From: Hyaloraphidium curvatum
Taxonomy: Eukaryota; Monoblepharomycota; Hyaloraphidiomycetes; Hyaloraphidiales; Hyaloraphidiaceae
Assembly: GCA_025558095.1 (NCBI GenBank)
Contig: JAIVFI010000003.1
Location: forward strand, 620,001 to 684,000
Length of the DNA stretch: 64,000 nucleotides
Reading direction: 5' to 3'
The notes beneath the pieces are model-generated. The model saw only the letters and a list, made by a program, of their open reading frames with translations, was not told the origin of the DNA and searched no databases. Numbering within the stretch: position 1 is the stretch's first letter; every line of letters begins with the position of its first letter. Below are positions 1-11,000 of this stretch, one piece after another. A program made the translations under genes and the position numbers.

Positions 1-734
1 TCTCGACCCATTCGGACACTTTGGTGATAAACTCCAGGTCGAACTCGTGGTCCGTGTACCACGTTCCGCCGGATACTTCCTCCGAAGGATCCAGCTCGAA
101 AAGCATGTACACCTTCTTGATGGGATTCTGGGCACGAGAGCGGTCAGAGCTTGCGACCAACGGAACAATCCACTCAAGGCCACCTTGACGGATTTCACGC
201 TCTTGATGAACTGCTTCTTTTCCAGGCTCTTTATGGCATCCTGTACGATCTTGGAGTGGATATTGGACTTCTGCTTCAGGTCCTTGACCCAGATGCCCTT
301 GTTTCCGGCGTTCTTGATGTGCCCGTAGATCATCTTCTCGTGCACGTCCATGGTGACCAGTCTACGACGTCGAAATGAGCTCCAGAAGCCGATGCAGCCG
401 AACGGTTGCCCCACTTGGCCACCTCTTCCTGGCTCTTGGCCTTGAAGGTGACGTTACCGCCACTCCCGGCCCCCCCGACGGCATCTATCCGCGATTTGTG
501 GAGCAGGCTATTCAGAATGGCCCCCAACTGCTTGATGTTCCTGTCCGGTAGCCGCTCAAGGATGGCATCGGAACCGATGGCCTGCGGTGGAGCAATTGGT
601 CCTCCGCGTCGCTCCAAGCGCCCGAGGGACCCCACGTGGCCGTACTGAAGCAAGATACTGTAGACCCGTTCCTCATCGTGGGTCAGAGAGAGCTCTGCCG
701 GCTCTGGCTTCGCCGGCTTCGCCGAGTCCGTCAT
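1..734 (-). CDS. RPC34: RNA polymerase III subunit RPC34/RPC6 (3' part beyond window)
   Basis: Subunit of the Pol III initiation subcomplex (RPC82/RPC34/RPC31), which opens promoters and contacts TFIIIB; nuclear. The start is the ATG at 734. Spliced exons give an N-terminal winged helix ending in a KSRIDAV-like strand, then a second winged-helix region (HEKMIYGHIKNAGNKGIW, KSLEKKQFIKSVK), then the family signature KKVYMLFELDPSEE followed by GGTWYTDHEFD. Two introns restore frame: 362..414 (53 nt) and 128..183 (56 nt). Reading continues off the left edge, so the C-terminal iron-sulfur region is not seen. It is divergent from REC114, with only 56 bp between start codons. The family call is firm from the VYMLFELDP...GGTWY block. 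Confidence 0.9.
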
Positions 735-790
735 TGTTGAATTGGTCTCTCAAAACGGCGTCGCGAGGCGCCAACCCTCACAACGCGACC
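735..790. promoter_or_regulatory. 56-bp divergent promoter RPC34 / REC114
   Basis: The start codons of RPC34 (minus) and REC114 (plus) are only 56 bp apart. Any core promoter must lie here or inside the coding ends. I see no TATA box. A housekeeping polymerase subunit and a meiotic gene sharing this gap is notable. Confidence 0.5.
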
Positions 791-2523
791 ATGAGCAAGG
801 CCAGCACGCGCCAATGGCAGTCCGTGAAATACTCCAGATGTCGGGACGGCGGCACTTGGGTGCATCTGGAGCAGGAGATCGGCGTTCGTTTGGACGGAAG
901 GCAGCTGTTGGTGGAAACGGACAAGGACGGAGGAAACCTCGAAAACCTGGCCCTGGATGCCAAGTCTCTCGGCAAATCCCAGCTAAAGGGTCTGCGAAAA
1001 GGCGCTGCGATCGGCTTTAGGTACGAAGAGAAGGTTCGGCGAGCACACGGTGGCGATCGGGACGCGCGGCGACGTGATCTTCCCACCGCAGGACAAGACG
1101 CGGAAGTTCCAGCTCAAGTTCTCTACCGAAACTTTTGCTACCGCCTTTCAAAGTGCCGTCGGTCAGTTCGTATCCATTCGGGACATAGCGGAGCAGCAGG
1201 ACGGCCAGCGGCAGAACGGACCAAGCGCGGAGAAGAAGCCCGAGGCGACGCAAAAGGCCGAGCAGAACGGCAAGGCGCCGCCGCAGGCTATCCGCCAGAG
1301 CTCTCTTCGAGCCGGATCTGCGTACATGTCGCTCGCACAGCCCTCGTTCGTGTTGTCGCAGCCGTTTCAAAGCGCATTCGTCCCTGCCTGCCAGCCCACA
1401 GCAAGCCACCCGCAAGACGACAGCCGATCTGACAGCGTTGGAAGCACCAGATTCTCCCAATCGCAGATTCAGCACATGCCGTCGCCGGTCGCTGGCCAAG
1501 CTTTGCCCATGATTCTGGGCCAGACCCCGACGGAGCAGCCGTGGTCGCAGCCGATCTACTTCAATGCTCCTCAGAATGTCGAGTACATGTCCCAGCAGCC
1601 CCAGATGGTCCTGGTGCCCTCGAGCCCAGCTCTCCATCACGACAACAAGATCGTGACGACACCCGTGCGATCGACGCCCATGCATGGCCACATGATGCAA
1701 GGAGGGCAGATCTTCCAAACACCAACCTCGGCGTACCGCGTCGGGAACGAAGTCTTCTTTGCGTCGCAGGCGTCGCCACTGTTGCAGCGCACGGGGCCCC
1801 CGCTCGTCATGCAACATCCGAGTCCTTTGGTTGCATCACAGGCGGTGCAGGATGGCATGTCTCAAGCGCAGGACTCTGGCCCCTCGCAGCTGGCCGCGGA
1901 TGCGGCGATACCGATGAGCCAGAAGAGACACATCGAAGACGACCCAATGAAGGCCGCACTGCCCGGCGAACCGATCTCAGAGAGCGCACGGAAACGGCCC
2001 CGAACTGATGCTGGCCAACGGCCTGCACCGCAACCCGTTCAGCAAAATGCCGGTGACAAGGACCTCGGCCTCGAGAAATCTGCTGAACAGTCCGATGCTC
2101 GAGTTTCTACGGACACGCAGACCGGGGGAGGCAGCGGAGCTTCTGCGCAAGCAGTTCTCACCGGTCCCGGAATTGGAGTCGAAGGCGACCTCCTTTCGGC
2201 GTTCCAAAGCATAGCCAACGTGATTGGTCGCCAGAATCAAGTGCCCAAGCCCGAGACCGCTGAGGAAGAGCTTGCACGGTATGCCAAATGCGTAAGCCGC
2301 ATCATGTTGCACTGTTGTTGGCCTCGTAACACCGACGAAATTGCCCCAGACCGACGAAGAAATGTGCGAGCTAATCAAAACGACGCTCAAAGAGCCAGGC
2401 TTCGTTAGCTTTTGCGAGCGGCTCGAAGGCTTGGTGAGTAACGCAACATTTTGCGCCCATTGCCAGGAAGCTGATGAAGTGCTTGCACAGTGGCTGGGAC
2501 GGCTCATGGCGGAGTTCTTCTAA
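791..2523 (+). CDS. REC114: REC114/Rec7-like meiotic recombination protein
   Basis: REC114 forms a complex with MEI4 that activates SPO11 for programmed meiotic DNA breaks. The N-terminal ~110 residues resemble its PH-like domain, with the pattern FPPQDKTRKFQLKFS followed by ETFATAFQSAVGQFVSI. A long Ser/Gln/Pro-rich disordered middle follows. The C-terminal helix KTTLKEPGFVSFCERLEGL resembles the conserved MEI4-binding end of REC114. The intron 2292..2349 (GTAAGC...CCCAG) is clear. A frame change near 962-1033 needs another intron whose borders I cannot fix. A 33-nt GTGAGT...CAG segment at 2434..2466 is in frame and may be spliced or coding. The start at 791 was chosen because it opens the PH-like domain. 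The family is poorly conserved, so the call rests on the two end domains. Confidence 0.68.
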
Positions 2524-2619
2524 AGCGGCGGAGATATTGGAGTCATTGTACACCGCCAGTCCAGGGTAAAAGGGTATCAGAACACGTCTCTCATGAAGCA
2601 TCTGCCGATCCATGTGCTT

Positions 2620-3824
2620 TCAGTTGTTGAACTTGACGCTGTACGATCCTGTTGCGGGATCCTGGACCATTTGGAAGTTGTCTGTAGACAGACCAAACCG
2701 TCCCAAGATACTGTTTCCGAGCTCCTTCAGCTTGCCTGCGCAACTGTCAGTTCGGTCTCACGAAGCGGGCGCGTAACTCACCGATCATTTCGTCCTTTTC
2801 GTTATCAGCCTTGGCTCTGATGCGGGCAGGCAAAGTCAACACCGCGTTTCTAGCCTCTTTGTTCAGCGGCTCCAACGCCACCAGCTTCTTGTAGTCTGTC
2901 CAACGTCTCGTCAGCTTGAGCCACGAGGCACCATGGGGAAGTTGCCCACCTTCCAAAGCTTCTGACAGCGCGGTAGAGGTATCCAGTTTCTCGTTCGCGA
3001 ATGCACGCCTTTGCAGCGCTTTGACGTAATCCGGCTTCTCTTCAAGAGCTGGGAAGGCAATCAGAGGCGTCAACAATCGAAACGCAAATCACCCACCTCT
3101 CGAGCAATTCAAGACGGCCTTCTGCCAGTCAGACAACTTGACATAGCATGCTGCTTTGTTCGAGAAGTAAATCGCCCGCTCCTCCTTGAACGTGTCTGGG
3201 CAGACCCGCAAGGCCTCGTCGTAGGAGTGAATCGCTTCCTGGAACAGTCCCCGCCCAAAGAGGTCGTTGCCCTCCCCCTTGAACGAACGAGACTCCTCGA
3301 GTAGACGCTTGATCGATCTTCAGTCCTGCTGTCCCGACGCGGCCGAAGCACGTGCCCACCTCCATCTCCGCCGGGCTGACAATGCTCTCGATCGTCTCGT
3401 CCTCCTCTTCACCAGCACCACCAACACCCGCATCCGATGCCTCATCGTCCTCAGATTCGACGATTCGGACGGAACCCTCCGCGTCCGACTCTTCTGCCGG
3501 GGCTTTGGCCCGAGCAGGCGCAGGCGGGGCCTTCGGAACCTCTGGTCGGTCCAGACGCGTCGCGATCATGTCCGGGGGCGTGCTCCGGCCTCCAGGATTG
3601 ACATCGTCAAAGATCTTGGCGAAAGTCTCCTCGACGCCGCTGGGAAACGTCGTTGGCGGCAGGTGGTCGAACTTCCGGTAAAACGCGTTGCGGTCAAAGC
3701 CGACCCCCGGAACAGGCCCCGGACGCGGCGGAACGTCGACGTTTTCGTGTTCGTCCGCCGAATAGAACTCTTCTTCTCCGTCATCGGACGTCGCAGGGTC
3801 GTCCGGACGGGAGTCGAGTGCCAT
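2620..3824 (-). CDS. TTC1: TTC1-like tetratricopeptide repeat protein
   Basis: TTC1 is a small TPR co-chaperone-type protein (Hsp90/Ras-binding in animals). The N-terminal ~150 residues are acidic and disordered. Three TPR units follow ([58 protein letters not shown]), then the family-specific tail [20 protein letters not shown] and GSYSVKFNN. Introns at 3308..3359, 3049..3096 and 2736..2781 are GT-AG and restore frame each time. The start ATG at 3824 precedes MALDSRPDD. The C-terminal FGLSTDNF block separates TTC1 from other TPR proteins, so the identification is strong. The gene is absent from budding yeast but known in animals and other lineages. Confidence 0.88.
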
Positions 3825-3932
3825 TGTTGTCCGGCGTGATCGAACTGCGCTCGCGCGAGCCCGCGTTCCGGACCGAAATGGACCAGCCTCCATGCAGATC
3901 GGCACCACATTCAATTTATGTACACCAGAAGA

Positions 3933-4547
3933 TCATCGGCTGTAGCTCCAGGAGTTCTTCAGGTCTGGCGTCCCGGGCCACGTTAGCATGCCGACGCCTC
4001 CGAACAAGCGACGCAACCCACATCCGTCCTTCGTCGCCAACCGGTCCAAGCTGTCGTTCGACTCGCCCTGAGCCCGCACGAAACCCGAGAACGCGTACGT
4101 GGTGAAGGTGCCAGTCAGCCGGCCCGTCGCGTCCACGTCGCCGACGTTGATCTGGACCGAGGCGTGGTCCTTCGCGGGAATGAGCCGACCAGTGGCGGAG
4201 CTGCAGCAAAGGAACAAGGAAGGCCATTAAGTCCCTGTCCAGAACACACCGACCCGGTCCCCCGGTAACCCAAGTGGAGACCGATCCAGTGAAAAGGTTC
4301 CGCAGGCTGCGCAAGTTCCCTGGCCACTCAAGGCGACACAGCCGACCTCTGCCCACACGAAAAGCTCCATCGTCTCGCTCCAACAGACCCGAGTCCCGGT
4401 CAGAGGAGGCAGAGGATCCTGCGTGCCAATGCCATTGCCCCAAGCTCAACCGCCCGCCGAGCCTAGCACGCCCGCCCGAGTGCCTCGTGATACTCACCAT
4501 TTCCGGGGGATGTACAGGTCAACAATCTGGCCCTTGTCGTTCTCCAT
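3933..4547 (-). CDS. RPS21: 40S ribosomal protein S21 (eS21)
   Basis: Component of the small ribosomal subunit. Exons at 4498..4547, 4022..4200 and 3933..3964 give a protein of about 86 residues. It starts [17 protein letters not shown], continues through [15 protein letters not shown] and [15 protein letters not shown], and ends SWSYSR, like fungal S21. The intron 3965..4021 (57 nt) contains a GCTAAC branch point. The first intron, 4201..4497, is 297 nt, far longer than the local norm; ribosomal-protein genes often keep one long 5' intron. The start is confirmed by the conserved first residues. The start codon faces the transposase-Fanzor element. Confidence 0.93.
4201..4497 (-). other. 297-nt first intron of RPS21
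   Basis: GTGAGT donor, CTGCAG acceptor and a CTTAAT-like branch point near the 3' end. It is about five times longer than most introns here. I looked for C/D box motifs (TGATGA with CTGA) and found no convincing pair, so an intronic snoRNA is possible but not shown. Confidence 0.6.
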
Positions 4548-5093
4548 CGTTGGTAAGATGCTGCTGGGAGGTTCTCCGTTAGCCCTGGTCCGTTCCCGAA
4601 GTCCCCAGAGTCAGCCTCTGCCCCGTTCCACCGCCCAAGGCGGCGTCGCGGAGCTCCAGCGGCAGAAGACCGCAGAGACTGGCCTCCGTGTTGGCTCGGA
4701 GCCCAGTCGGCCGCAGATGCGACAAGTCCTCGAGGCGACCAGAGAGCACCCTTCCAGCTCGGCGGACCGCCGCGGCCACTGCCAATCGCGGGCCGCCAAA
4801 GGCATCACGTCCACCTCGATGCTCAAGACCAAGCCTACGATACGCACTGAGAAAGGACGCCGGAGGAGTGTGGAGTGGCCGGAGACTTTCCGAAACACTG
4901 CTTGTTGACCGCAAGGTTTCGGAAAAGGGCTTACCTAATGTCCGCAGGACCATCCCTCGTTTCACACACAGGTCCCGCTACTCGAGCTTGCCGGAGTCGC
5001 CGCGTGCGAATTTGCAACCGCTAGAGCACAGTCTCCATCGCAAAAGGCGCGTGGTGCCTCCTGCGTCGCATCGGGGAACGGCACGGCCGAAAC
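4548..5093. other. Upstream region between RPS21 and the transposase
   Basis: 546 bp holding the RPS21 promoter and presumably the left end of the element. Open frames on both strands look like shadows of high GC and match nothing I recognise. The only structure I see is the inverted repeat at 4887-4925. Confidence 0.4.
4887..4925. repeat. 10-bp inverted repeat upstream of transposase
   Basis: TTTCCGAAAC (4887-4896) and GTTTCGGAAA (4916-4925) are perfect reverse complements, 19 bp apart and about 170 bp before the transposase ATG. This could be a transposase-binding dyad, an operator or a transcript hairpin. I do not see a copy near the right end. Confidence 0.6.
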
Positions 5094-8000
5094 ATGCTTC
5101 TGAGCGGGCCAGAAACCGCGGTTCGGCTCAAGCAGACCGGCAAGCTTGGCCCGGACGAGATTGCTGCTGTACTCGCAATTCACCGAACGACGTATTTCCG
5201 TTGGATCCGCCGATGTGGGGCTCAGACCGTTCCGGACCATCCCCGCAAGGCCTTCCGCAAGGTGTCCGAGGAAATGGTCCGGCACGTAGTTGACGAGGCC
5301 AAAGCTCGCGTCCGCGTGACGCAAAGGGAGCTCGCTGCTGACCTGGCGGAAAAGTTTGGCGTTTTGGTGTCGCAGCAGCATATCTCGCGGCTGCTGAAGG
5401 CCAACAGGGTCACGAGGAAGAAGCTCACCATTAAGAGCGCCGAAGCCCTGAAACAACCCGAGCGGCACCGCATGTTCCACGAGAGGGTCACTTCCTTTGA
5501 TTTGGGGCGCCTAGGTGCCTTGGACGAGTCCTCATTCCAACTCAACGATCCGGGGCGCTTCGGCTACTCGGAGAAGGGGACTCCCGCCGTCGTATACCTG
5601 CCAGGGAACCGGGGCCCCAAGGTGACCCTTTGCCTCGCCATCTCACCCACTCCGCGACCCGGTAATCACACTGGAAACGTGATCTCGTACCAGATCTACA
5701 GCGGCAACATGAACACCGAGAGGTTCTGTGCTTTTCTCAAGACTATTCGCGCCGGGGCTTGTGGGTCCGAGTCCCTGGGCGTTATCCTGGACAATGCGGG
5801 TTTCCACGGCTCTCCTCTGCGGGCAAGGAAGACCACGGACGGCACGGCAATAATAAAGAACCTCTCGGGCAAGTCGTTCCTTGCGGTCCAGGCCGTAGCA
5901 AAGGCCAACAATCTGAGCCTCATCTACCTGCGACCGAGATCGCCGGAATTTAACCCGACCGAGTACGTGTTTGCCACGATCAAGAACCTCGTGAGGCGGG
6001 ACTGCCCCAGGACGGTGCCGGATCTCGTCCGGTCCATCGAGAGGGCCATTCAAATCGTCGGCCACGGCGATCTGATGGCGACGTTCCGGCACTGCTTGAA
6101 GCTAAGCGAGGCTGAGTTTGTGCGCATCGCGGAATCCGCGTCCGCCGGCAAATGTGTGGCGCGGAAGGTCACACTACAAGGTCAGATCTCTGCCTTTGCT
6201 TCTCCGGCTCCTCAGACGTGCCCTTCCGCGATGGAGGGCGCAGCAGCGACCCAGACCGAAGCAAACGCGGCCGAGCGGCTCGCTGAAGAGGTGGACTGCC
6301 ATGACGGTTGCGCATCGGGCATGCAGACCGCGCTGACTCACGACAACGCCCACTCCGAGCAGGCTCGCAACCTCGGCGTCGCCCACATCAACCCGCACCA
6401 AAAGCACACTTTGCTGACCCTGAGGGAAGTTCTCCACGTCGATGGTTCGGCGAGGGAATTCTTTGGGCCGTGGAACGACTTCACGGACTCCGCTCAAAGG
6501 ACCGCGGGCTTCGACGCTGCGGACGTCCTCGGGGGCCTCTCCAACCTCGGTGAAGCTCCTTTTGAGTTCATCTGTCAGCGGGTGGCATCGGGTCGGGGGT
6601 ACAAGCTGGAGCGCGAGCTTTTCGTCGCGCGCCTCCGGAACATCGTCGCCCGGCGGTGCCGGGTCGCCCCCAGTCTGATCGGACCAGACGCACCGGCACC
6701 CCCCTTTTTCCGCCCCGCGGACGATGGCGCGGATCTGGGACCGCCGTCAGCCCCCGACGTCTCCATCTCCCAGCTGGATAACCTCGCCCGCTATGCCGAC
6801 GTCCCACCGGAACTTAACGTCTCGTTCAAGAAAGCCAGCCGCGCCGCGTTGAAACAGCTGTTTCCGCTCTCAGCCCTTGCAAACGACACCGTGCTGGACG
6901 AGAGGTTCGCCATCCTCCTATCGGGCCTTGTACGAAACGGTCGTGGACCAGAATGGCTACGTGCGCTCGCTGTTTCTCTCTGGGGACAGCTCGGCCCGGC
7001 CGGGAGGGCACGCATGGACAGCTTCGAAACATCCGAGACAGCACGTCGTGCTCTGCATTATGTTCACCAGCCCATTTCGAAGGTCTGTCGGTTGGAGTAC
7101 CTCGAACGCGCGGCTTCGACCGAGTCTCTGCCAAGGAACCTTAGGCAGATACTGGAGGAAGCGTGCCGCACGCTGAAGGACCAGCAGGGCCGCTCGCTTT
7201 TTGATGCGTCGCCCGGCCTGGAGTACTTCCTTGCTTCGCTCTCCCTCCCGCAGCGATGCAAGATAGTCATGGCGGCGCGTTTGCCGGATAGTGTGGCGAG
7301 TCGCAATGCGGAAGGGTGCAAGAGATTCTTCGATTGGGCGGTGTGGAACCCGATGGCGGCCAACGAGGAGGCCCTCGCCATCGAGAATCCGGGTTCCGTT
7401 CCCGTGCTGGTGTGCAATCTCCTGTCGAGCAGCCCCGCAATCCCAAACTGATTTTTGCCCCGGCAGCTGCTTTCGTTCCCGGGCCTTTTCCAGATGAGCC
7501 CGGGCGTACCTGGACTGGATGCAGAGGGCGATAAGCTGCTGGCAACCCTGTTCCTGAAGGCGGAGCAGCTCGGGTGGGAACACTCTTCCATGGTGACGCT
7601 GCGGCTGCTGGAGTCGGGGCCCAAGATGCGCGATTTTACCCTGGACTTGTGCGGTATGCCCGCGCTGGTGCGCGGTAGCAACCCCGAAGCACGGCAGGAG
7701 GCCGCGCGCACCGCGCTCGACGCCAAGCTCCACTTCCTCGCGGAATCCGTTGGACTGCTGGACTTCGGCCGTATCCAGAAGCGGGATTGTCCGCTCTGTT
7801 CCTTCAGTGTGCAGGTGGAAGGCGAAGTCCCGGCGAAGGCTGGGCGGCGGCGCAAGGTCGCGGCGTCGGGGATGGTGGCTGACGGAGCTGCGCGGGAGCG
7901 TGTCTATGACGCCGAGCTTCGGCTCCTCCACCACGTCAAGGGTGCGCACCTCACCTGCAGAGCGTGCCCGGGGAAGGGACATCAGTTCGACCTCGAGAGT

Positions 8001-11000
8001 GAGTTCCGGCAGCATGTCGAGGAGAACCACCGTGGGGCGTGAGTTGCACCGCGCTTTCCATGCATGCCTGGGACCGATGCGAAGCTGACCGCCGCCGCGG
8101 ACAGTTTGGTCGCCCCAAGGAATCTCACCACGTCGTTCGGCCAGTTCATTGCCAACGCACACTACATTGTCCCGTTCGCGTCGACAAACCTCAAAGCCAA
8201 CATTCCTACGGGCCTCGGCGGCTCGTCCTGCCCTTTCTGTTTCGCCGGTGGCGGGAGGCACCGGCAGGAGTGCTCTCCGAAGCGGCGGTGGGTCGCGCTC
8301 AACGGCTTCCTCGCACTTGGCGACCCCCAGCACGAGCGATACAAGACGATGACGGAGCTGGCCGTCGAGTGGTTCCCGGCGGCCGAGGTGTGCCACCCAT
8401 GGGCGCGGGGCCCGTACGAGCAAGTCGGGCCCCTCATCACCAAGGCCTGCACCCTCGCCGCCATCTTATTCAAGATCATCTGGACCAAGATCTTGTTGCA
8501 GATCCACAACAAAGAGCTCCCGGACCAAGACGGATCCGTCACGCAGGACATGCTCGCCAGCTTTCCCCCGTCTTACGTCGCAAAGATTGCCATCCACGCC
8601 GTGCTTGGTGCCGGCCAGATGTCCGCCGCTGTTGGAACCCGCCGCGCGGGAAAGCAGAAGTCGGCCGGGCTCGGTGCTGGGGCGAGATACTCGGGCCATT
8701 CGGGGGCGCCAGGAGTGGAGCAGCTTGTGGACGGCGGTCCGGACCTCGGAGCCAACGACGACGATCGAGACGAGGTGCTCGAGGACGTTGACTTCGAGGA
8801 CGATGACGACGCGATGGCCGAGGACCAGACCGGCGCCAAGATCTTGGCCGACTTCTTGCACGGCGAGCTGGATCAGATTGAGGACGAGGACTTGGTTACG
8901 GCTGAGGACACCCCCGATCTCTCGCAGGTTGCTGATCAGGGCGCACCGTCCGTTCTCACCGTCGCGGAGCACAACGCAGCGGCAAAGCTTGTCCGCAAGG
9001 CGGCCGTTGCTGCGTTTGCAGAGGCGCGGGAACTTGTGGGCGAGACGTACGACAAGCTCAGGCCGCTTTTCGTGCAGGGACCTTTGCTCCGCTATGCCGA
9101 GCAGGTCGCTTTCAACCGAGCTCGAAGCGTGCCGCAGCGGCTGCTGACTGCGCTCAAGGTTCTCATCCGTCGCTTCCTACGCGGGGAGGTGAACGCGGGC
9201 GTCGGCCGGAGGCGGATTGGCCCAATCCTCAGCTACGCTCTGGCAAAGCTCGGATATGGGGACGACGACTTCTCCAATTTCCCGTTCGAAAGCGCATTTG
9301 GCTGTGGTCTCGCCGAGGCCACGGAGCTCAGGGTCGGGCTGGGGAGGCTCCTCCGGCCGTTCAGAGGCTTGCAGCTGAACCGGATCGTTGACCTCCGGGA
9401 TTCAAAACAGAAGCCGCCGGTGCCGGCAACCGTTTCGCAGCGGAGGGTTATCGCTCGGGTCCTGCAGGACAAGCAGGCGGGCAACCCCGTGGCGGCCGCG
9501 GTGCGAACCGTGAACCTGCCGAAGGGCAAGCCGCGCGGAAAGGTCGACGCGGAAACGGAGGCGGTGCGCAGCTACCTCCAGAACATTTGGGAGACGCTGC
9601 CGCGGGCCTCACCTGCGGAGAAGGCTGACTTGCGAAAGGTGGAGCTGCAGGAGCTGAGGGACTGGGTGGTTGCAAACCGTCTACAGCTTCGGAGCATCCC
9701 CTTCCGCTACCCGGCCGTGACCACGGCAACGATTCGGTCGACAGAGCAGAAACCCAAGTTCTGGGTCCCCGAGCACGCCGAGGACATGAACGAGGCGGCG
9801 GCGGCGGCATTGGTGGGGCAGAACCGGCCCCACTGGGAAAGCGAGAAGCTTCTGGTGGCGCGGATGAGCGAGTATGACCTCGACAAGTGTCGTTCATCCA
9901 CGAACCCCGCGGACGAAGCCTTCGGCTTCCAGATGTGCTTCATCGCCCTGCACGAGCTCGAAAAGCAGGACGAGGCGCTGAAGAAGAGGGCCGCGTCCGC
10001 GGCTGCTGCACTGCCGAAACCTGGAACGGCGCGGAGGACGAGCACCGCCAGGGACCCCGATTCAACCCCAACTTTCCCAACCATTTCAACTGCTCCGGTC
10101 AAGGACAGGGAGGCTTCGAACAAGACCAGGAGGGCCCGCAACACGTGGCGGCCGCACCGCGTCGAGAAGCGGCATTACAGCAAGAATGGCTCCCCGAAGC
10201 GATGGCACGGGTTCGTCGTGAGCTTCCGTAAGCGCCGACCGCAGCCGGGGCCCGAGGGACTCGCCAAGAAGGAGACCATGGAGACGAAGCGGCGGGAGCG
10301 CAAGGCGGCCGCCGCCGCCGCGATGGCGGGGCTTGGCGCCGCCCAGACCGGCAAGGAAAAGGCAGCCTCGTGGGCGCGGCGGAAGCTTCGGGCTGCGGTC
10401 GCCGAAATCAGCTTGTCCCCCGTGACCGTCTACATCTCGGCCTCGGATCTGCCCGAGTTTTTGTCCAAGCTGGGCGTGGAGGTCGCGCCTGGCATCGACA
10501 CCTCGCGCGTTGACTCGGACTACCTATTCGGCCACCTGCTCAACGGCGGCAACCAACTCGTCAACGAGGACCGGCTCTTCCGCCTCCGTCAGCAGGGCAA
10601 AGTCTCGGCCAGGGGCCATGCCGCCGCCACGCAGCCCATCTATCGTCGCACCGCGGACGTTCTGAGGTACTCCGGCGTCCGGGGCATCTATCATTGCGGC
10701 AGCACCCTGGGCATTCTTAACGAAGAAGTCTCCTTCGTGGAAAAGGTCTCGTTCCAGCAGTCGCAGCAGCAGGAGCGGCAAAACACGACACAGGACGTCG
10801 AGCCGCCAAAGCGCGCAGCGCATTCGCCAGCAGCCGCGCCGGCTCCTCCTGTTCAAACTCGGCCCACCGTCTCCGTTCCCGCCGCAGCTCATGTGCCCGC
10901 CGGTCTTGCTGCTTTCGAAGTGGATGTTTCGTTCCCTCGCGATGTTCCGATGGATCCCTACCCGCCGCTCTACACCGGTCCATGGCTGCCAAACGGCGAT

